This document shows, in pieces, positions 50,233 to 58,859 of a DNA stretch of 64,000 nucleotides. The notes beneath the pieces are model-generated. The model was given only the letters and a program-made list of their open reading frames with translations. It did not search any database and was not told the DNA's origin. The position numbers and the translations under genes were made by a program. Each line of letters starts with the position of its first letter. Position 1 is the stretch's first letter. This stretch comes from a virus. Where the stretch lies: positions 62,001 to 126,000 of the IMG/VR virus record IMGVR_UViG_3300007512_001547; one strand, given 5' to 3'.

Positions 50233-50852
50233 CCATAGGTGCACATCCAGACGATGTTGAACTAGGTTGCTCAGGTACATTATTAAAGTATCAAGCAGAA
50301 GGTTCTCACATTGACATTGTTATTTGTAGAGATGATAACGCACCAAAGCCAAGTACTTGGAGAGACAGAGAAAAGATGCAGACAGAATACAAAAAGTCTG
50401 AAGAACTATTTGGAATTAAATTTAATATACTTGAAAATCCTACCGATAACGATGGAAGGCCAGTTCTAGAATGGAATAGTAAGTTTGTTAAGAAAATGGA
50501 CGACATTGTTTATAATGACAACTATGATCTTATAATAACACACAGTCCAGGAGACCATCATCAGGATCATGTGAATACTTTTCACATTGTTAATTCTTCT
50601 TTACGTAGATGGAAAGGAGAGTTTTGGTTGATGGAGGGCGGACCATACAGTAATAAAAATCAACAATTTAACCCAAATGTGTTTATAGACATATCTGATT
50701 ACATAGATAAAAAAATCGAGTTAGTTAGTTGTTATGACAGTTATTTCTCTGATACATTATTACACAATATAAAAGGACTTGCGGCATACAGAGGACAGAT
50801 GACTGACTCTAAATATGCTGAAGCTTTCGAATGCAAATGGAGAACACTATGA
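50211..50852 (+). CDS. PIG-L / LmbE-family deacetylase
   Basis: A 213-aa protein, start at 50211 after GGAGAGG; a frame from 50175 lies inside the previous gene. AHPDD (11-15) supplies zinc ligands and catalytic Asp, with HSPGDHHQDH (about 112-121) giving the third ligand. The family removes an acetyl group from N-acetyl sugars such as GlcNAc. With its neighbours it points to an N-acetylated amino sugar that is modified or made free. It ends in an ATGA overlap. Confidence 0.87.
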   Translation: MSFKKILAIGAHPDDVELGCSGTLLKYQAEGSHIDIVICRDDNAPKPSTWRDREKMQTEYKKSEELFGIKFNILENPTDNDGRPVLEWNSKFVKKMDDIVYNDNYDLIITHSPGDHHQDHVNTFHIVNSSLRRWKGEFWLMEGGPYSNKNQQFNPNVFIDISDYIDKKIELVSCYDSYFSDTLLHNIKGLAAYRGQMTDSKYAEAFECKWRTL

Positions 50853-51850
50853 GAATACTAATATTAGGGGGCTATGGATTTATAGGTAGCCATATTTGTC
50901 AACAATTAAAATCAGAAGGACACACAATAGGAGTTGTAGATTGTTATCATCAATATTACACGTTTCCAGATTGGGAATACTATCCTGTGCTTAATCAAAG
51001 AAAAGAAATTACAAAAACAGATAAAGAATACATAGGACAAATAGAAAACTTTCAATTTATGGAACAAACATTTGAAGATTTTAAGCCAGACAGAATTATT
51101 CATGTTGCTACTTTTCCAAATGCAAAAATGGTTAAAAGAAATGTGTTAGATGCAACTAATAATATGATTACTGCTACTGCATACATATTAGATCTATGTG
51201 TCAAACATAAGGTACAAAAGATAGTTTATGCTTCAAGCAGTATGGTATATGGAGAGTTTAATAATCAAATACCAGACGAAGAAGTTATACCAGAACCAAA
51301 TACATTGTACGGCTCATACAAAAAACAAGGTGAAACTATGTGCAAGATATGGAACAGAGAGTATGGCTTACCTTATATTATTATGAGACCATCAGCACTT
51401 TATGGCACACGTGATACTATATGCAGAGTCATCAGCCAAATGTTAAAGAGTGTATTAACGACCGGTGATATGACTGTGCAGGGACCTGATAATAAATTAG
51501 ACTTCTCAAATGTACTGGATGTTGCCAAATACTTTTCATTAGCTACTACAAACGAAGTACTCAACGAAACATTTAATTGTACTCGTGGTAATGGTAGAAA
51601 AATTATAGACGCGGCAGAGATAATAAAATCAAAAATAGGTACTGGAAATATTATTACTAAACCACATGATTCATTCTATCCAAACAGAGATACACTAAAC
51701 AGTGATAAAGCAAAAACTATGTTTAATTTTAATCCAACAATAGATATAGAAGAAGGTATTCCAAAATATATTAATTGGTTTTTAGAACAACCTTTTTATT
51801 TTAATAATTTAAATATTAATCCAAAGTTTGCTCTGGGTACAAAGACTTAA
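50849..51850 (+). CDS. NAD-dependent sugar epimerase/dehydratase
   Basis: A 333-aa extended SDR. The ATG overlaps the previous stop; a frame from 50831 adds only six residues. GGYGFIGS (7-14), ASSSMVYG with catalytic Ser and TLYGSYKKQGE with Tyr-x3-Lys. RPSALYGTRDTICRVI and the FNCTRG region fit dTDP/UDP-sugar epimerases. It is the last gene of the plus-strand operon and overlaps the convergent gene by 35 bp. Confidence 0.88.
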   Translation: MRILILGGYGFIGSHICQQLKSEGHTIGVVDCYHQYYTFPDWEYYPVLNQRKEITKTDKEYIGQIENFQFMEQTFEDFKPDRIIHVATFPNAKMVKRNVLDATNNMITATAYILDLCVKHKVQKIVYASSSMVYGEFNNQIPDEEVIPEPNTLYGSYKKQGETMCKIWNREYGLPYIIMRPSALYGTRDTICRVISQMLKSVLTTGDMTVQGPDNKLDFSNVLDVAKYFSLATTNEVLNETFNCTRGNGRKIIDAAEIIKSKIGTGNIITKPHDSFYPNRDTLNSDKAKTMFNFNPTIDIEEGIPKYINWFLEQPFYFNNLNINPKFALGTKT

Positions 51851-53132
51851 ACTGCTCTTTAATCCATTCATAATCATAAGAATACATTAATTTATTGTAA
51901 TCATTTTTGTAGTTGTTGTAATGCTTCTGACCATCAACTGCACCTTGATATATCCATTTAGCATTCTCACCATTACCCAACGTACTCCATTTTTTAAGTC
52001 TGTATTTAGATTCCACTGTTGGTTTCATTTGTAATAATTTTATAACTTCCCTAAATGATGACCTATAAGCTAACAATGGTGTTTCGTTACAGTTACTAAT
52101 TGCAGACAATATAGGTACTGAATGATGTGCTTGTGACAATGTAAAATCTAAACCTGGCTTTGTTGTTTTCATTACTAGATCTTTATTGTAAAGTATAACG
52201 CCTCCCCAACCATATGTTAGATCTATCACAGAATTATAACAATCAAATATGTAATGACAAGGGTTCCTTAACCTCTCTGGTTGAAAATCGAATTTAAAAC
52301 TATCTACTATTTCGCTCTTTGGGAACACAGCAAAGAAATATTCTGTTTTACTCATCTGTGCCGCGGCCATGTAAGCAAGTGTCTGTCCTTGTACACCTTT
52401 GCTCCATTTAGCTCTAGGAAATTTTTCTTTTAATTTATTATATCGTTTTTCAGCACTAGGTTCGTCATACGATATAAAAACTATGTCCATTGGATTTATA
52501 TTATAGTCTAAGTCATAATGTACACTTCTTTCTACATCATAAAATTGTTTTAAATTATCTTGCTTTGGTACCAACATAATATCTTTTGTGTTACCCCAAG
52601 AATACAGTTTAACGTCTTCCCAGAAGCTAGGGTAAAAATTTGGCACTTTGTCAGGATCCAATTCTTTATTATACAGCCATGTATAGTATTCTTCACTGTT
52701 ATTGTATGCGGTAATTGGATCACTTAATTTAAATGCAATTTTTGGTATTATGTTTTGAAAAAGATTAGCATGAGCATGATAATTAATGTCTTGAAAATCT
52801 CGCAAATATTGTATGTTGTACATCTGTTCTTTAAATTCTTTTGTAGGTATCAACATAATATTACCTTCTTTATTTGTTCCACCGTTAGGGTGCGTGTTGT
52901 ACCATACGTGTATTTGATTTTTTTCGTGTTGTTCTGGAATGTAATCTATATCTATAGTTTTCATATTAATGAAACTAGAAAAAAACCAGAAGTACTCTGT
53001 CTTAATCTCCCCTACTACACTCTTAAGTATTTCAAAATAACTCTTAACAAAAGGTACTACCCTAGTGTTAGCAAAAGGACTTGGAAAAAATCCTGTATCT
53101 TTAAATCTGACCTGTACACTATCAAACGCCAT
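51816..53132 (-). CDS. GT-A-like glycosyltransferase domain protein with degenerate DxD
   Basis: A 438-aa protein. The start at 53132 is taken because GGAG lies 6 nt upstream on the minus strand; an in-frame ATG is also at 53147. The region MDIVFISYDEPSAEKRYNKL ... RAKWSKGVQGQ...AAAQMSKTEYFFAV matches the gene at 62825-63724 (FISYAEPNKEENWADLL ... FFISVDGDN), so the two are paralogues. The metal-binding DxD of that copy is replaced here by FPKSE, so catalysis by the usual mechanism is doubtful. The N-terminal half is extra. It is the last gene of the minus-strand operon. Confidence 0.65.
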   Translation of the reverse strand: MAFDSVQVRFKDTGFFPSPFANTRVVPFVKSYFEILKSVVGEIKTEYFWFFSSFINMKTIDIDYIPEQHEKNQIHVWYNTHPNGGTNKEGNIMLIPTKEFKEQMYNIQYLRDFQDINYHAHANLFQNIIPKIAFKLSDPITAYNNSEEYYTWLYNKELDPDKVPNFYPSFWEDVKLYSWGNTKDIMLVPKQDNLKQFYDVERSVHYDLDYNINPMDIVFISYDEPSAEKRYNKLKEKFPRAKWSKGVQGQTLAYMAAAQMSKTEYFFAVFPKSEIVDSFKFDFQPERLRNPCHYIFDCYNSVIDLTYGWGGVILYNKDLVMKTTKPGLDFTLSQAHHSVPILSAISNCNETPLLAYRSSFREVIKLLQMKPTVESKYRLKKWSTLGNGENAKWIYQGAVDGQKHYNNYKNDYNKLMYSYDYEWIKEQFKSLYPEQTLD

Positions 53133-53156
53133 AAAAGTCTCCACCATTAAGTTTTA

Positions 53157-54620
53157 TCATAGTACTTTTACTCCATATTTGGCTGTCCAGTCTTTACCAT
53201 CTTTGGTGTCATTTACCATTGGCATACCCTTAATGTTCAAACTGGTGTTTAACAATATTGGACAACCTGTTTTCTTTTTCCATGCTTTAAGTAACTCATA
53301 AAACCCTTCGTTATCGCTTTTAGCGACGGTTTGCACCCTAGATGTATTATCATAGTGTATTATGGCAGGACAGTCTTTACCATGCGTGTACGTTGCTGTA
53401 TATTGCATATAAGGGGTGTTTAAAACACCTTTAGGTAGCTTAAAATACTCGTTTACATCCTCTTCTAAAATGGCAGGAGCAAACGGTCTAAACTTTTGTC
53501 TTCTTTTAATTTGATTTACCATATCCTTAATTTCCAATCCTCTTGGGTCAGCTAAAAGAGATCTATTACCAAGAGCTCTTGGTCCAAACTCTGCTCTACC
53601 ATTTGCAACTCCTACCATTTTATTTTCTGTTAATTCTTTTATAATTTTATCTACTGGATATTCTCCTTCTATGTTATATCCTAAAAATGGACTCTTCCAA
53701 TCTAAGTGTCTTTGTTCCGATGCCGCGATACATCCTAACGAACTTCCTGCATCTCCTGGATTAGGTATAATCCAAATGTTATCAAACAATCCCATATTTG
53801 CTAATGCAGTGTTTGCCGCACAATTAAGAGCAACTCCGCCTGCATAAACTAAATTTCTGCTACCATACTTAGATGCTCTATGCCATAAATCTGCAAGACA
53901 TTCTTCAAGAACTGATTGTATACTTGCGGCTATATCCATAACATCTGCTTCTGGATGCCAATCACTTAACCCTCTATGTAAATTCTTTTTTAATTTAAAA
54001 GGTGATTGTATCACAAAGTCTTCATAGATATCATCTTTATATCTTGGTTTTCCATAAGCCGCCATTCCCATTAAAATATATTCTTCTTCTGCAGGTTTTA
54101 ATCCACAACGTTGTGTAAATGCAGAATATAATATGCCCAAACTATGTGGATACTTTATAGTTTCTTTTCGTTCTATCCAAACTTTGTTAGCAGTAGATAT
54201 TGATACTGTATCCCATTCACCTATTGCATCCACTGTTAAAATAGTTGCTTCTCGAAATGGTGAAGTAAAATATCCTGCCGCGGCATGACTATCATGATGT
54301 TTTACATATTCATCTATTTTAATTTTAAAATTATCTAAATGCCATTGTGGCATTTCTGTATAACTTAAAGCATCACTGTATTGTCCTGCATAAAATTGTC
54401 GTGTTTTCTTTAATAAAGGTTTTTCGTAATAAACAACTTTGTCAAAAGGACCATATGTCATTGCTTCATTTACTATTCGCCAATTTAAATAAAAATCATT
54501 TTTAACTTTTGAATAACGTTCTGCATGAGCGGCCCATAGCACTTCGCCTATACCACTGCTGTAATCAACAACTGCCATTGCGGCATCGTGATTCATACAG
54601 TTTATACCTAATATTCTCAT
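53157..54620 (-). CDS. Carbamoyltransferase (NodU/CmcH/TobZ family)
   Basis: A 487-aa protein, shorter than typical members (about 550-600 aa). N-terminal domain: GINCMNHDAA (5-14) and HHDSHAAAG (108-116), the metal and carbamoyl-adenylate site of TsaD/HypF-like folds. C-terminal domain: GRAEFGPRALGNRSLLADPR and CPILLNTSLNIKG. It would transfer a carbamoyl group from carbamoyl phosphate to a hydroxyl group, for example on a sugar or a modified nucleoside. It overlaps the upstream acetyltransferase-like gene by 4 nt. Confidence 0.9.
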   Translation of the reverse strand: MRILGINCMNHDAAMAVVDYSSGIGEVLWAAHAERYSKVKNDFYLNWRIVNEAMTYGPFDKVVYYEKPLLKKTRQFYAGQYSDALSYTEMPQWHLDNFKIKIDEYVKHHDSHAAAGYFTSPFREATILTVDAIGEWDTVSISTANKVWIERKETIKYPHSLGILYSAFTQRCGLKPAEEEYILMGMAAYGKPRYKDDIYEDFVIQSPFKLKKNLHRGLSDWHPEADVMDIAASIQSVLEECLADLWHRASKYGSRNLVYAGGVALNCAANTALANMGLFDNIWIIPNPGDAGSSLGCIAASEQRHLDWKSPFLGYNIEGEYPVDKIIKELTENKMVGVANGRAEFGPRALGNRSLLADPRGLEIKDMVNQIKRRQKFRPFAPAILEEDVNEYFKLPKGVLNTPYMQYTATYTHGKDCPAIIHYDNTSRVQTVAKSDNEGFYELLKAWKKKTGCPILLNTSLNIKGMPMVNDTKDGKDWTAKYGVKVL

Positions 54621-55171
54621 CTTTTTAATTTAAACCATTTTTTTGCTTGTTTTAAATAATTTTTCCACCATTTATTTTCAATTGTATATTCAAAATTTTG
54701 TGAGGTTTTGTTTACTTGTAATTCTTTAGCACCATTCCTTAAATGAAATTCTCGTGCCATATCTGTTAATGGTGATAATGTAACTAATCGATTTAAATGA
54801 TTTGATTTTTTAATCATTTTAAAAACTTCTTGTATTATTCTTTTTCCACCACCTTTTTTCTTTGACCAAACTGTATAAGCAATAGCAATATTGCCTTGTA
54901 TTCCTGCTCTATGAGTTGCCTGTATAAAAGCATCTTTACTCATTAAATCTAATTCTTCTATCGTCTTTGGTATTTCGTGTGTAAAGGCAAAGCACATAAC
55001 CGCAACAATATCTTTGCCAAGTTTTAAACCATATATTTTTCTACCCCAATCTTTTCTAAACTTATTATCCAATTCAGGCCTCACAGGATCTTCTTTGAAA
55101 TGACAATATTTCATTTCAACTAACTCCACTTTTTTAAGCCAATCAAATGTTAACTTTTTAATTTTTTTCAT
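54617..55171 (-). CDS. GNAT acetyltransferase-like protein
   Basis: A 184-aa protein with the layout of a GNAT: YGLKLGKDIVAVMCFAFTH (strands 3-4), ...GNIAIAYTVWSKKKGGGKRIIQEVFKMIKK (the Gly-rich turn after strand 4 and the following helix, where acetyl-CoA binds), then LVTLSPLTDMAREFHLRNGAKE (strand 5 and the helix ending R-N-G-A). Loop GxGxxG is reduced to GGG, so the donor-binding site is unusual and the assignment only moderate. The acceptor is unknown. Confidence 0.6.
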   Translation of the reverse strand: MKKIKKLTFDWLKKVELVEMKYCHFKEDPVRPELDNKFRKDWGRKIYGLKLGKDIVAVMCFAFTHEIPKTIEELDLMSKDAFIQATHRAGIQGNIAIAYTVWSKKKGGGKRIIQEVFKMIKKSNHLNRLVTLSPLTDMAREFHLRNGAKELQVNKTSQNFEYTIENKWWKNYLKQAKKWFKLKR

Positions 55172-55455
55172 TTGTTTACTTTTATTTCTTCACTCTCTCC
55201 ATAATACGGAGATGCAAGAGAGTGTGGTTTTATTATAAATCCTCTTATATTATACATTTTAATTTGTGCTAATAAATTTCCTGCTTCTGCTAAAGCAAAC
55301 CAAAATGCATTTTTTTCATAGAGATAAATCCAACTAAACTTCCTAGGATATTTCTTACCGTTAATATAAACTTTCCAACCATTAACAATATTATAATTTC
55401 CCCATTTATGTTTAATATTAAACCTTCGACTAAATTTTTTACATTTAATTTCCAT
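55168..55455 (-). CDS. Small unknown protein
   Basis: A 95-aa protein, basic and aromatic: FSRRFNIKHKWGNYNIVNGWKVYINGKKYPRKFSWIYLYEKNAFWFALAEAGN. The beta-rich, Trp/Tyr-rich pattern suggests a compact nucleic acid or sugar binder. No family recognised. It overlaps the acetyltransferase-like gene by 4 nt. Confidence 0.6.
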   Translation of the reverse strand: MEIKCKKFSRRFNIKHKWGNYNIVNGWKVYINGKKYPRKFSWIYLYEKNAFWFALAEAGNLLAQIKMYNIRGFIIKPHSLASPYYGESEEIKVNK

Positions 55456-55462
55456 TTAAATC

Positions 55463-55567
55463 TTATTTGTATATAAACGGGTCTTTTTTCTTTAGTTCTT
55501 TTAATCTTTTACGATAAGCAAGTTCTTGCTTAATCTTATTGATTATTTTTTTAATCCATCCGAACAT
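55463..55567 (-). CDS. 34-aa basic microprotein
   Basis: A 34-aa protein MFGWIKKIINKIKQELAYRK, then a basic helix ending in KKKDPFIYK. It has the best minus-strand Shine-Dalgarno of the region (AGGAGGAAAAA just upstream) and overlaps the previous gene's end by 17 nt. I remember very similar short proteins ending in RKDPFIYK from marine T4-like phages. Amphipathic helix, so membrane or nucleic acid contact is possible; unknown function. Confidence 0.7.
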   Translation of the reverse strand: MFGWIKKIINKIKQELAYRKRLKELKKKDPFIYK

Positions 55568-56372
55568 TTTTTCCTCCTATTATTTCATTAAACTTAGGTT
55601 GCATTAATTTTACAGCATCTCTGTGTGCTTTGTCTAGCGGGTGTGTTGTACCACGTTCATATTCATTCAATAATGCCCATTGATTAAATCCCATACAACG
55701 ATCACCAAAGAAAAACCATCTGGTTAAATCTATTTCTTTATGTAATGCTAACATAAATGGATCTTGATCTTTGTGGTTATCAAAGTCTCTGTAAAACAAA
55801 CTATTATCAGCAAGTGTAAACATATATGGAATTTTCTTTTTTTCTAAAATATTCTGTAACCAAATAATAGATTTCCAGCTCAAATATGTTTCATGATATT
55901 CATTAGCGGCGTGTTTATAAATTGCTTCAGCAAATGGTTTAACTCCTGTATTAATTAATAACTCTTCTCTTCTTTTCCATTGTTCTTGTTGTGCTTCGGA
56001 TCCTACTAACGCAGTATGTCGCTCTTCACTTGCTATTTTAGTGTCCCAGGGAGATATTGTTGCCCAACGAGTTTTTTCTAAATTTCTATGTCGTGGCATC
56101 GCCCAATCATAACGAGATAAAAAACTCCACATTACAACAACACAACCAATATCTGTTGTATTTGCTACTGCATTAAAAACTCTTCTTGCAATTCCTGGAT
56201 TTCCTGTACCAGGTCTTGCTGTACAAATATAATTGTCTGGTTGACAATAATTTTCTTCTTGACTTAAAACATATGCCCAACTTTGCTTAGATGGTGTTTT
56301 ACCTTCATTATCATCAGACAATTCGTGTCCAAATGTAAAACTACAACCTCCTGCTATAAATTTTTTATTCAT
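55551..56372 (-). CDS. SGNH/GDSL-like hydrolase family protein
   Basis: A 273-aa protein. It begins MNKKFIAGGCSFTFGHEL: block I G-x-S with Ser11, and later RPGTGNPGIARRV (block II Gly/Asn), CVVVMWSFLSRYDW (block III-like), and near the C-terminus THPLDKAHRDAV with His, consistent with the SGNH order Ser, Gly, Asn, His. Such enzymes are esterases or sugar O-acetyl transferases/deacetylases. In this operon a carbohydrate esterase role is reasonable, but the family is broad and the middle is divergent. Confidence 0.65.
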   Translation of the reverse strand: MNKKFIAGGCSFTFGHELSDDNEGKTPSKQSWAYVLSQEENYCQPDNYICTARPGTGNPGIARRVFNAVANTTDIGCVVVMWSFLSRYDWAMPRHRNLEKTRWATISPWDTKIASEERHTALVGSEAQQEQWKRREELLINTGVKPFAEAIYKHAANEYHETYLSWKSIIWLQNILEKKKIPYMFTLADNSLFYRDFDNHKDQDPFMLALHKEIDLTRWFFFGDRCMGFNQWALLNEYERGTTHPLDKAHRDAVKLMQPKFNEIIGGKNVRMD

Positions 56373-57531
56373 ATATTTGTAATACCTTATTTAAAAGTGG
56401 AAAAACATCTCCAAAATCTTCTTTTCTATACTTGTCTGTTTGTAATATCCTTGCTTTTCTTTGCTCTCTAATTTCTTCTGAATCTCTATGTGCTGAATTC
56501 ATAAATCTTAATGTGGGTTGAAAATCTGTAAGCATTGAGTATCTACTATTAACAATATTTTTAACCTGTTTAGGTAATGTTTGTATGTTAAAATAATCTG
56601 GATCAAAACAGGTATTAACATAAAAGAATTTAGGTTGATATTGTGCTACCCATAATGAAATTTTTGCTAAACTAAAAATATTAAAAATACTAATTGTTGT
56701 ACAAATTTGAAACTCCATATTATGAGTTTGATATGTTTTAAACTCTACAAGATTATGATTAACTTCTCTCCAGTTAGCAGGGTGTCTTTGATATTGAAAC
56801 TGCTCTCCTACATCATCAATACTAAATGCTATTTCAACTCTTTTAAAATATCTCCACAGGTCAAATATTTCTCTAGGCGGCAATTGTGTTCCATTTGTGT
56901 TGTAGTGTATATCTATATTTTTTGCATAACCTTTTTCAACACAATGCATTAATATTTTAAAATGATCTCGTATCATAAAAGGTTCACCACCTGTAAACTC
57001 AAAATATTCTGCATCTGCTAAACATTCTTGTATGTCATCAAAAAATGTAGGATGTTTTTTTGGCCAACCACCTTCTTTTAGATTTTTTCTTGCGACTGGA
57101 TTTTCTCCATAATCTAATTCTTCCTGTGCCCACTTGCTGGAACTCCAACTGCCACATATTCTACATTTTAAATTACATACGTTGCCCAACTTAAAATCTA
57201 TAAACTTTAGTGTTGGCTCGCTATTAGGGGTCCAGTCTTTTAAACTGTTACGCATTTTATAAATTGAATTCATACGTTTTGATGTTTTTCCAACACTTTC
57301 TTCTTGCCAACAACTTTCACAACTTAAAGGACGTTCTCCATTTTTAAATTTTTGTCTTAATTTTTTCATATATTCAGAACTTTGTATTGTTTTTAAATCA
57401 GTTTCATATACTTTAACATTGGGTATATTTCCTTTATATAAACAACAAGGCGAAGCACCTCCATTTACATCTACTTCTAAATGTGTCCACGGTAATGGAC
57501 ATATATTTGATTTTATATACTTTTCCACCAT
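56365..57531 (-). CDS. Radical SAM protein with N-terminal SPASM/twitch-like module (copy 7)
   Basis: A 388-aa protein. N-terminal Cys11 (NICPLPW), Cys29-Cys30 after NGGASP, Cys71/Cys74 (CESC, then WQEE), core Cys119/123/126 (VCNLKCRIC) and TGGEP. The Pro-Trp in the first motif and the Gly/Pro pattern match copies 3 and 9. First of five consecutive copies in order of decreasing coordinate from 62838. It overlaps the SGNH-like gene by 8 nt. Confidence 0.88.
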   Translation of the reverse strand: MVEKYIKSNICPLPWTHLEVDVNGGASPCCLYKGNIPNVKVYETDLKTIQSSEYMKKLRQKFKNGERPLSCESCWQEESVGKTSKRMNSIYKMRNSLKDWTPNSEPTLKFIDFKLGNVCNLKCRICGSWSSSKWAQEELDYGENPVARKNLKEGGWPKKHPTFFDDIQECLADAEYFEFTGGEPFMIRDHFKILMHCVEKGYAKNIDIHYNTNGTQLPPREIFDLWRYFKRVEIAFSIDDVGEQFQYQRHPANWREVNHNLVEFKTYQTHNMEFQICTTISIFNIFSLAKISLWVAQYQPKFFYVNTCFDPDYFNIQTLPKQVKNIVNSRYSMLTDFQPTLRFMNSAHRDSEEIREQRKARILQTDKYRKEDFGDVFPLLNKVLQIYE

Positions 57532-58859
57532 TCCAATACCTCTGGTTCTTTTATTAATATTTTTGTAATATCTGTTCCACGAATTTTATCTAAACGCTCG
57601 CATTCTTCTTTTCCTGATTTCCAACCTTTCATACAAGTTTCTTTATCATAACGTTGTTCATTAGTAGGATGATTTTTCAAATCGTCCAATCCTTCTAAAA
57701 ATGCCATGTTAAACACTGTAGGTTTTTCGTTTTTAACTTTGTCTTTAACTTTGTCTACCATTTTGTGTAATAATTTTTGAGGCATAAACAAAGGACTCAT
57801 GAATACATCAGGACTAAAAGTAAATACTTTTTTACATAATAACGGTATTTTCAAATCTTTTTGTAATTCATACATATTTTCTAAGTCAAATAATCCAGGA
57901 AGTGTTACAGTAAGATCTAATTGTAATTGTCTTGGATGCCTTACGAATTTTTTTGCATATTGCATATTAGAATACCATTCGTTATATTTTAAACCTGTTC
58001 TAATATATTCACCAATTTCGCCAGTTCCGTCTATTGATGCATTTATTTGCCAATCTTGAAATTTTGAAAGAATATCATCAAATAAATTTAATTTAAAAAA
58101 TTTAATTCTACTCATATTAGAATTATACCTAACATAAACTTGATTTGCATATCCTAATTCTACTACACGTTGCATGGCAATCCAGTGTATTTTCCACATT
58201 AACGGTTCTCCACCGCACCAATAAAACTCTCTAATAGTTTTCTCTTCAATTGCTTTTGTAAATTCTTTAACCATTGTTTGATCATGGAACTTTTGCAATA
58301 TTGCTTGTACATCTTTCCTACCCCAAATTCTATATTTTGTGTATAGTTCAGGTTTGCGATGTTTTTTATTTTCCGCCTCCCAACTACTACTCAACATATC
58401 ACCACACATTCTACAACTAAAATTACAAAGATTAGAAAATCTATAATCCCAACTAACAACTTTCATTGTTGTTACACCGGTGTCATCTGTTGACTCAAAT
58501 GCTTTATCTATATCGTTTCCGTAAAATCTGTTGAAGTGCTGTCTATACACCTGTGCATTAAGCAGTTTATGATTACAAGTAGCACATTGTGGTATTTCTT
58601 CTCCGGCCATTAATTTAAGCCTAACTGATTTCATATATTCAGAATTCCAATGCTCATCTAAACTTTTTAAATTAATTTTACCTGAACTTATATTACTCTT
58701 ATAATCTTTTGGTAGTGTGTCAATATATTGTTTAAAATTATTGGAATCTTCACGACTTGCACAACACAATCGCCTTTCCATTTGAGGTGACATATAAGTA
58801 TGCACCCATGGCGCCATACAGAATGTTTTATTACCTTCGTTTGGTTTAATTTTTTTCAT
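57513..58859 (-). CDS. Radical SAM protein with N-terminal SPASM/twitch-like module (copy 8)
   Basis: A 448-aa protein. The start is placed at the ATG 58859, because a longer frame (to 59018) would lie inside copy 9 and lacks the family N-terminus. Cys14 (TFCMAPW), Cys32-Cys33, Cys92/Cys95 (CATC); core Cys145/149/152 (LCNFSCRMC), CGGEP with an additional Cys before the Gly-Gly. The Cys-x-Cys region is further apart because of an insert of about 20 residues. It overlaps copies 7 and 9. Confidence 0.87.
   Translation of the reverse strand: MKKIKPNEGNKTFCMAPWVHTYMSPQMERRLCCASREDSNNFKQYIDTLPKDYKSNISSGKINLKSLDEHWNSEYMKSVRLKLMAGEEIPQCATCNHKLLNAQVYRQHFNRFYGNDIDKAFESTDDTGVTTMKVVSWDYRFSNLCNFSCRMCGDMLSSSWEAENKKHRKPELYTKYRIWGRKDVQAILQKFHDQTMVKEFTKAIEEKTIREFYWCGGEPLMWKIHWIAMQRVVELGYANQVYVRYNSNMSRIKFFKLNLFDDILSKFQDWQINASIDGTGEIGEYIRTGLKYNEWYSNMQYAKKFVRHPRQLQLDLTVTLPGLFDLENMYELQKDLKIPLLCKKVFTFSPDVFMSPLFMPQKLLHKMVDKVKDKVKNEKPTVFNMAFLEGLDDLKNHPTNEQRYDKETCMKGWKSGKEECERLDKIRGTDITKILIKEPEVLEWWKSI

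Noticed and set aside
51816-51860. Bidirectional terminator between the convergent operons
   Set aside because: The two genes overlap by 35 bp and I find no stable hairpin with a T-tract there; transcription may run through or end by another means.
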